Shown: one piece after another, positions 62,605 to 64,000 of the stretch
Layout: each line of letters starts with the position of its first letter
Position numbering within the stretch: position 1 is the stretch's first letter
Source of the DNA: JBCBKP01 sp038521625
Lineage (GTDB): Bacteria; Planctomycetota; Phycisphaerae; Phycisphaerales; UBA1924
Length of the DNA stretch: 64,000 nt
Assembly: GCA_038521625.1 (NCBI GenBank)
Contig: JBCBKP010000001.1
Location: 323,596-387,595 of the forward strand
Direction of reading: 5' to 3'
Notes under the pieces: generated by a model
What the model was told of the DNA's origin: nothing
Database searches by the model: none
What the model saw: the letters and a program-made list of their open reading frames with translations, nothing else
Position numbers and translations under genes: made by a program

Positions 62605-63357
62605 ATGATCCTCGATCGCAACATCCCGCTTCTCTCTGCGCTCGCCGCCTCCGCGGTCGCGCTCACCGCTTGCTCCGAAGGCACACCGCCCGAAGAGGCC
62701 GCCGCGGTCGACGCCTCGGCGGCAACCGCGGCGCCGCAAGCCCAGCCGACCGAAACCGTCGGCCCGCTCCCGCCCGCAGAGCCCGCCATCCCGCCCCCGA
62801 CCGACGTCCCGACCGCGCTCGCCGCCGTCGAGGCCTACGCCGGGGCCATCGGCGACCGCTCCGCCGACACCCCGCCGGCCGTCAACGCCAACTTCGGACG
62901 CGCGCTCGCCGTCCTCTTCCAGACCGAGCAGGGCCGGGCCGACTTCGCCGAGCTCGTTGGGACCCTCCGCACCATCGCCTACGACGGCGGCGGGCACATC
63001 GCCCTCGCCGTCGACACCGAGGTGATCCAGACCGACCCCGAGGACGAGGACGTCGAGCTGACGGCCGAGTACGACCGGGTCCGACTCGTCACCCTCGGCC
63101 AGTTCCCCGCCGAGAGCGGATGGACCTTCGTCGAGCCCGACACCCAGGCCGGCGCCGGCTCCGACGAGTTCACCTACGTCGACCGCCTCCGCGTCCGGTC
63201 CATGGCCTTCGCGGGCGGCGTGCTCCAGGTCACCGTCGCGCGCGACGACGGCGACGGCATCTCCCTCGATCTCATCCTGCCCCCCGGCAACGACGAGAAC
63301 ACCGCCGGCTCGACCTTCGTCCTCGATATCACCAGCGGGAGGTGGTTCCGCCAATGA
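62605..63357 (+). CDS. Hypothetical lipoprotein between groES and groEL
   Basis: A 250-residue lipoprotein: signal with lipobox SAVALTAC (Cys23), a 60-residue Pro/Ala/Glu-rich linker (about 24-70), then a soluble beta-rich domain (VNANFGRALAVLFQTEQGRADF, AYDGGGHIALAVDTEV, ILPPGNDENTAGSTFVLDITSG). No family recognised. ATG 62605 lies 20 bases after the groES stop with GGAA upstream; TTG 62602 is an alternative. Its stop overlaps the next start (ATGA). Probably co-transcribed with groES and groEL. Confidence 0.75.
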   Translation: MILDRNIPLLSALAASAVALTACSEGTPPEEAAAVDASAATAAPQAQPTETVGPLPPAEPAIPPPTDVPTALAAVEAYAGAIGDRSADTPPAVNANFGRALAVLFQTEQGRADFAELVGTLRTIAYDGGGHIALAVDTEVIQTDPEDEDVELTAEYDRVRLVTLGQFPAESGWTFVEPDTQAGAGSDEFTYVDRLRVRSMAFAGGVLQVTVARDDGDGISLDLILPPGNDENTAGSTFVLDITSGRWFRQ

Positions 63358-63584
63358 ACACCGCCGAACTCCGGGCCGCGCTCACCGAACTCCAAGGCAA
63401 GCGGACCGCCACCTTCATCTTCCACGGCGTCTCCGAGCCGCACACCACCCTCGCCGTCCGCAACGCCATGCTCGTGCCCGAGGAGGACGACCACCAGGTC
63501 AAGCTCACCGACGGGCAGTCCATTTTCATCATCAACGCCGACCGCGTGGCATACGTCCGCCTCGGCACCGACATGTCCCAGTAG
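63354..63584 (+). CDS. Small hypothetical protein coupled to the lipoprotein gene
   Basis: A 76-residue soluble protein with a probable beta-barrel-like pattern (ATFIFHGVSEPHTTLAVRNAMLV, DHQVKLTDGQSIFIINADRVAYVRL); no family recognised. ATG overlaps the previous stop (ATGA), with GGGAGG upstream inside the lipoprotein gene. Together with the lipoprotein gene it interrupts the groES-groEL pair. Confidence 0.75.
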   Translation: MNTAELRAALTELQGKRTATFIFHGVSEPHTTLAVRNAMLVPEEDDHQVKLTDGQSIFIINADRVAYVRLGTDMSQ

Positions 63585-63660
63585 TTCACAACACGTTTCA
63601 TTCAGAGCATTGAGCAAGGAGCGCGGGTCTCGGTCAAGCAGGACAGCCTCGGAACACAAC

Positions 63661-63691
63661 CCCGATCCCTGATCCCAAATCCCCGATCCCC
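63661..63691. repeat. Degenerate CCCGATCCCTGATCCCAAAT repeat block
   Basis: Tandem-like units CCCGATC, CCTGATC, CCAAATC, CCCGATC, CCCG in the groEL leader, 21 bases before the start codon; related in style to blocks at 8997 and 11951. Confidence 0.75.
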
Positions 63692-63711
63692 GTGCTCCGC
63701 AGGAGCACCCC

Positions 63712-64000
<289 letters not shown>

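Overview
The window is a GC-rich chromosomal segment (I judge roughly 65-70% GC by eye, not computed) from a planctomycete, most likely of the class Phycisphaerae. The pointers are: two exported proteins ending in the same 61-residue tail built around PFGVLSQxDxxxF; bactofilins; a GldA/F/G-type ABC system followed by a DUF4340 protein; an outer-membrane biogenesis pair (BamD-like and LptE-like), so a diderm envelope; a solitary mraZ with no visible division/cell-wall cluster; a solitary rpmH; and decayed intergenic short-repeat families. No rRNA, tRNA, CRISPR array, transposase or prophage was recognised. The sequence looks like vertically inherited chromosome, not a genomic island.

Layout. 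1-4500: two unknown genes, sucC with a small companion, a DUF1232 protein, a membrane-anchored thioredoxin-like protein. 4500-14.2 kb: truncated hemoglobin, an MFS permease, a methyltransferase, a tandem retropepsin-like protease, lepA, two unknown membrane or secreted proteins, a secreted ankyrin-repeat protein. 14.2-25.5 kb: nitroreductase; the gld-type ABC operon (ATPase, permease, auxiliary protein, DUF4340); a tail-anchored coiled coil; a secreted thioredoxin-like protein; rnc; rpmH; an HMCES/YedK-type peptidase; a secreted protein with the shared C-terminal tail. 25.6-28.5 kb: a lone nuoB facing a cassette of a MarR regulator with a C-terminal Cys/His cluster, a protoglobin-like lipoprotein and a small CPVC redoxin; then a two-ACT-domain protein. 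28.5-39 kb: a BrkB/YihY permease coupled to an RsuA-family pseudouridine synthase, a long coiled coil, a PheA fused to a basic tail, a multi-pass membrane protein, and two copies of a bactofilin plus zinc-ribbon cassette around a GDSL esterase. 39-52 kb: TerC, aconitase, a metallo-beta-lactamase-fold protein, a ketoacyl synthase, BamD-like and LptE-like lipoproteins, FtsH, a chemoreceptor. 52-64 kb: flavin-reductase-like protein, mraZ, a glycine-rich RRM protein with a clear terminator, a SnoaL-like lipoprotein, a frameshifted zinc-ribbon membrane protein, an M20 amidohydrolase, a large KAP-type P-loop ATPase behind rmuC, a receiver-like protein, and groES and groEL separated by two unrelated genes.

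Two global points. First, eleven genes without a Shine-Dalgarno sequence carry a TANNNT hexamer ending 5-9 bases before the start codon, which suggests leaderless transcripts; most other starts have GGAG-like ribosome sites. This rule also supports otherwise unclear GTG and TTG starts. Second, the best candidates for undescribed biology are the MarR/protoglobin-lipoprotein/redoxin cassette with its TCAAAA-N3-TTTTGA palindrome, the duplicated bactofilin/zinc-ribbon cassette, and the KAP ATPase with two tandem Rossmann-like N-terminal domains. All function statements rest on reading motifs by eye; no database search was run.
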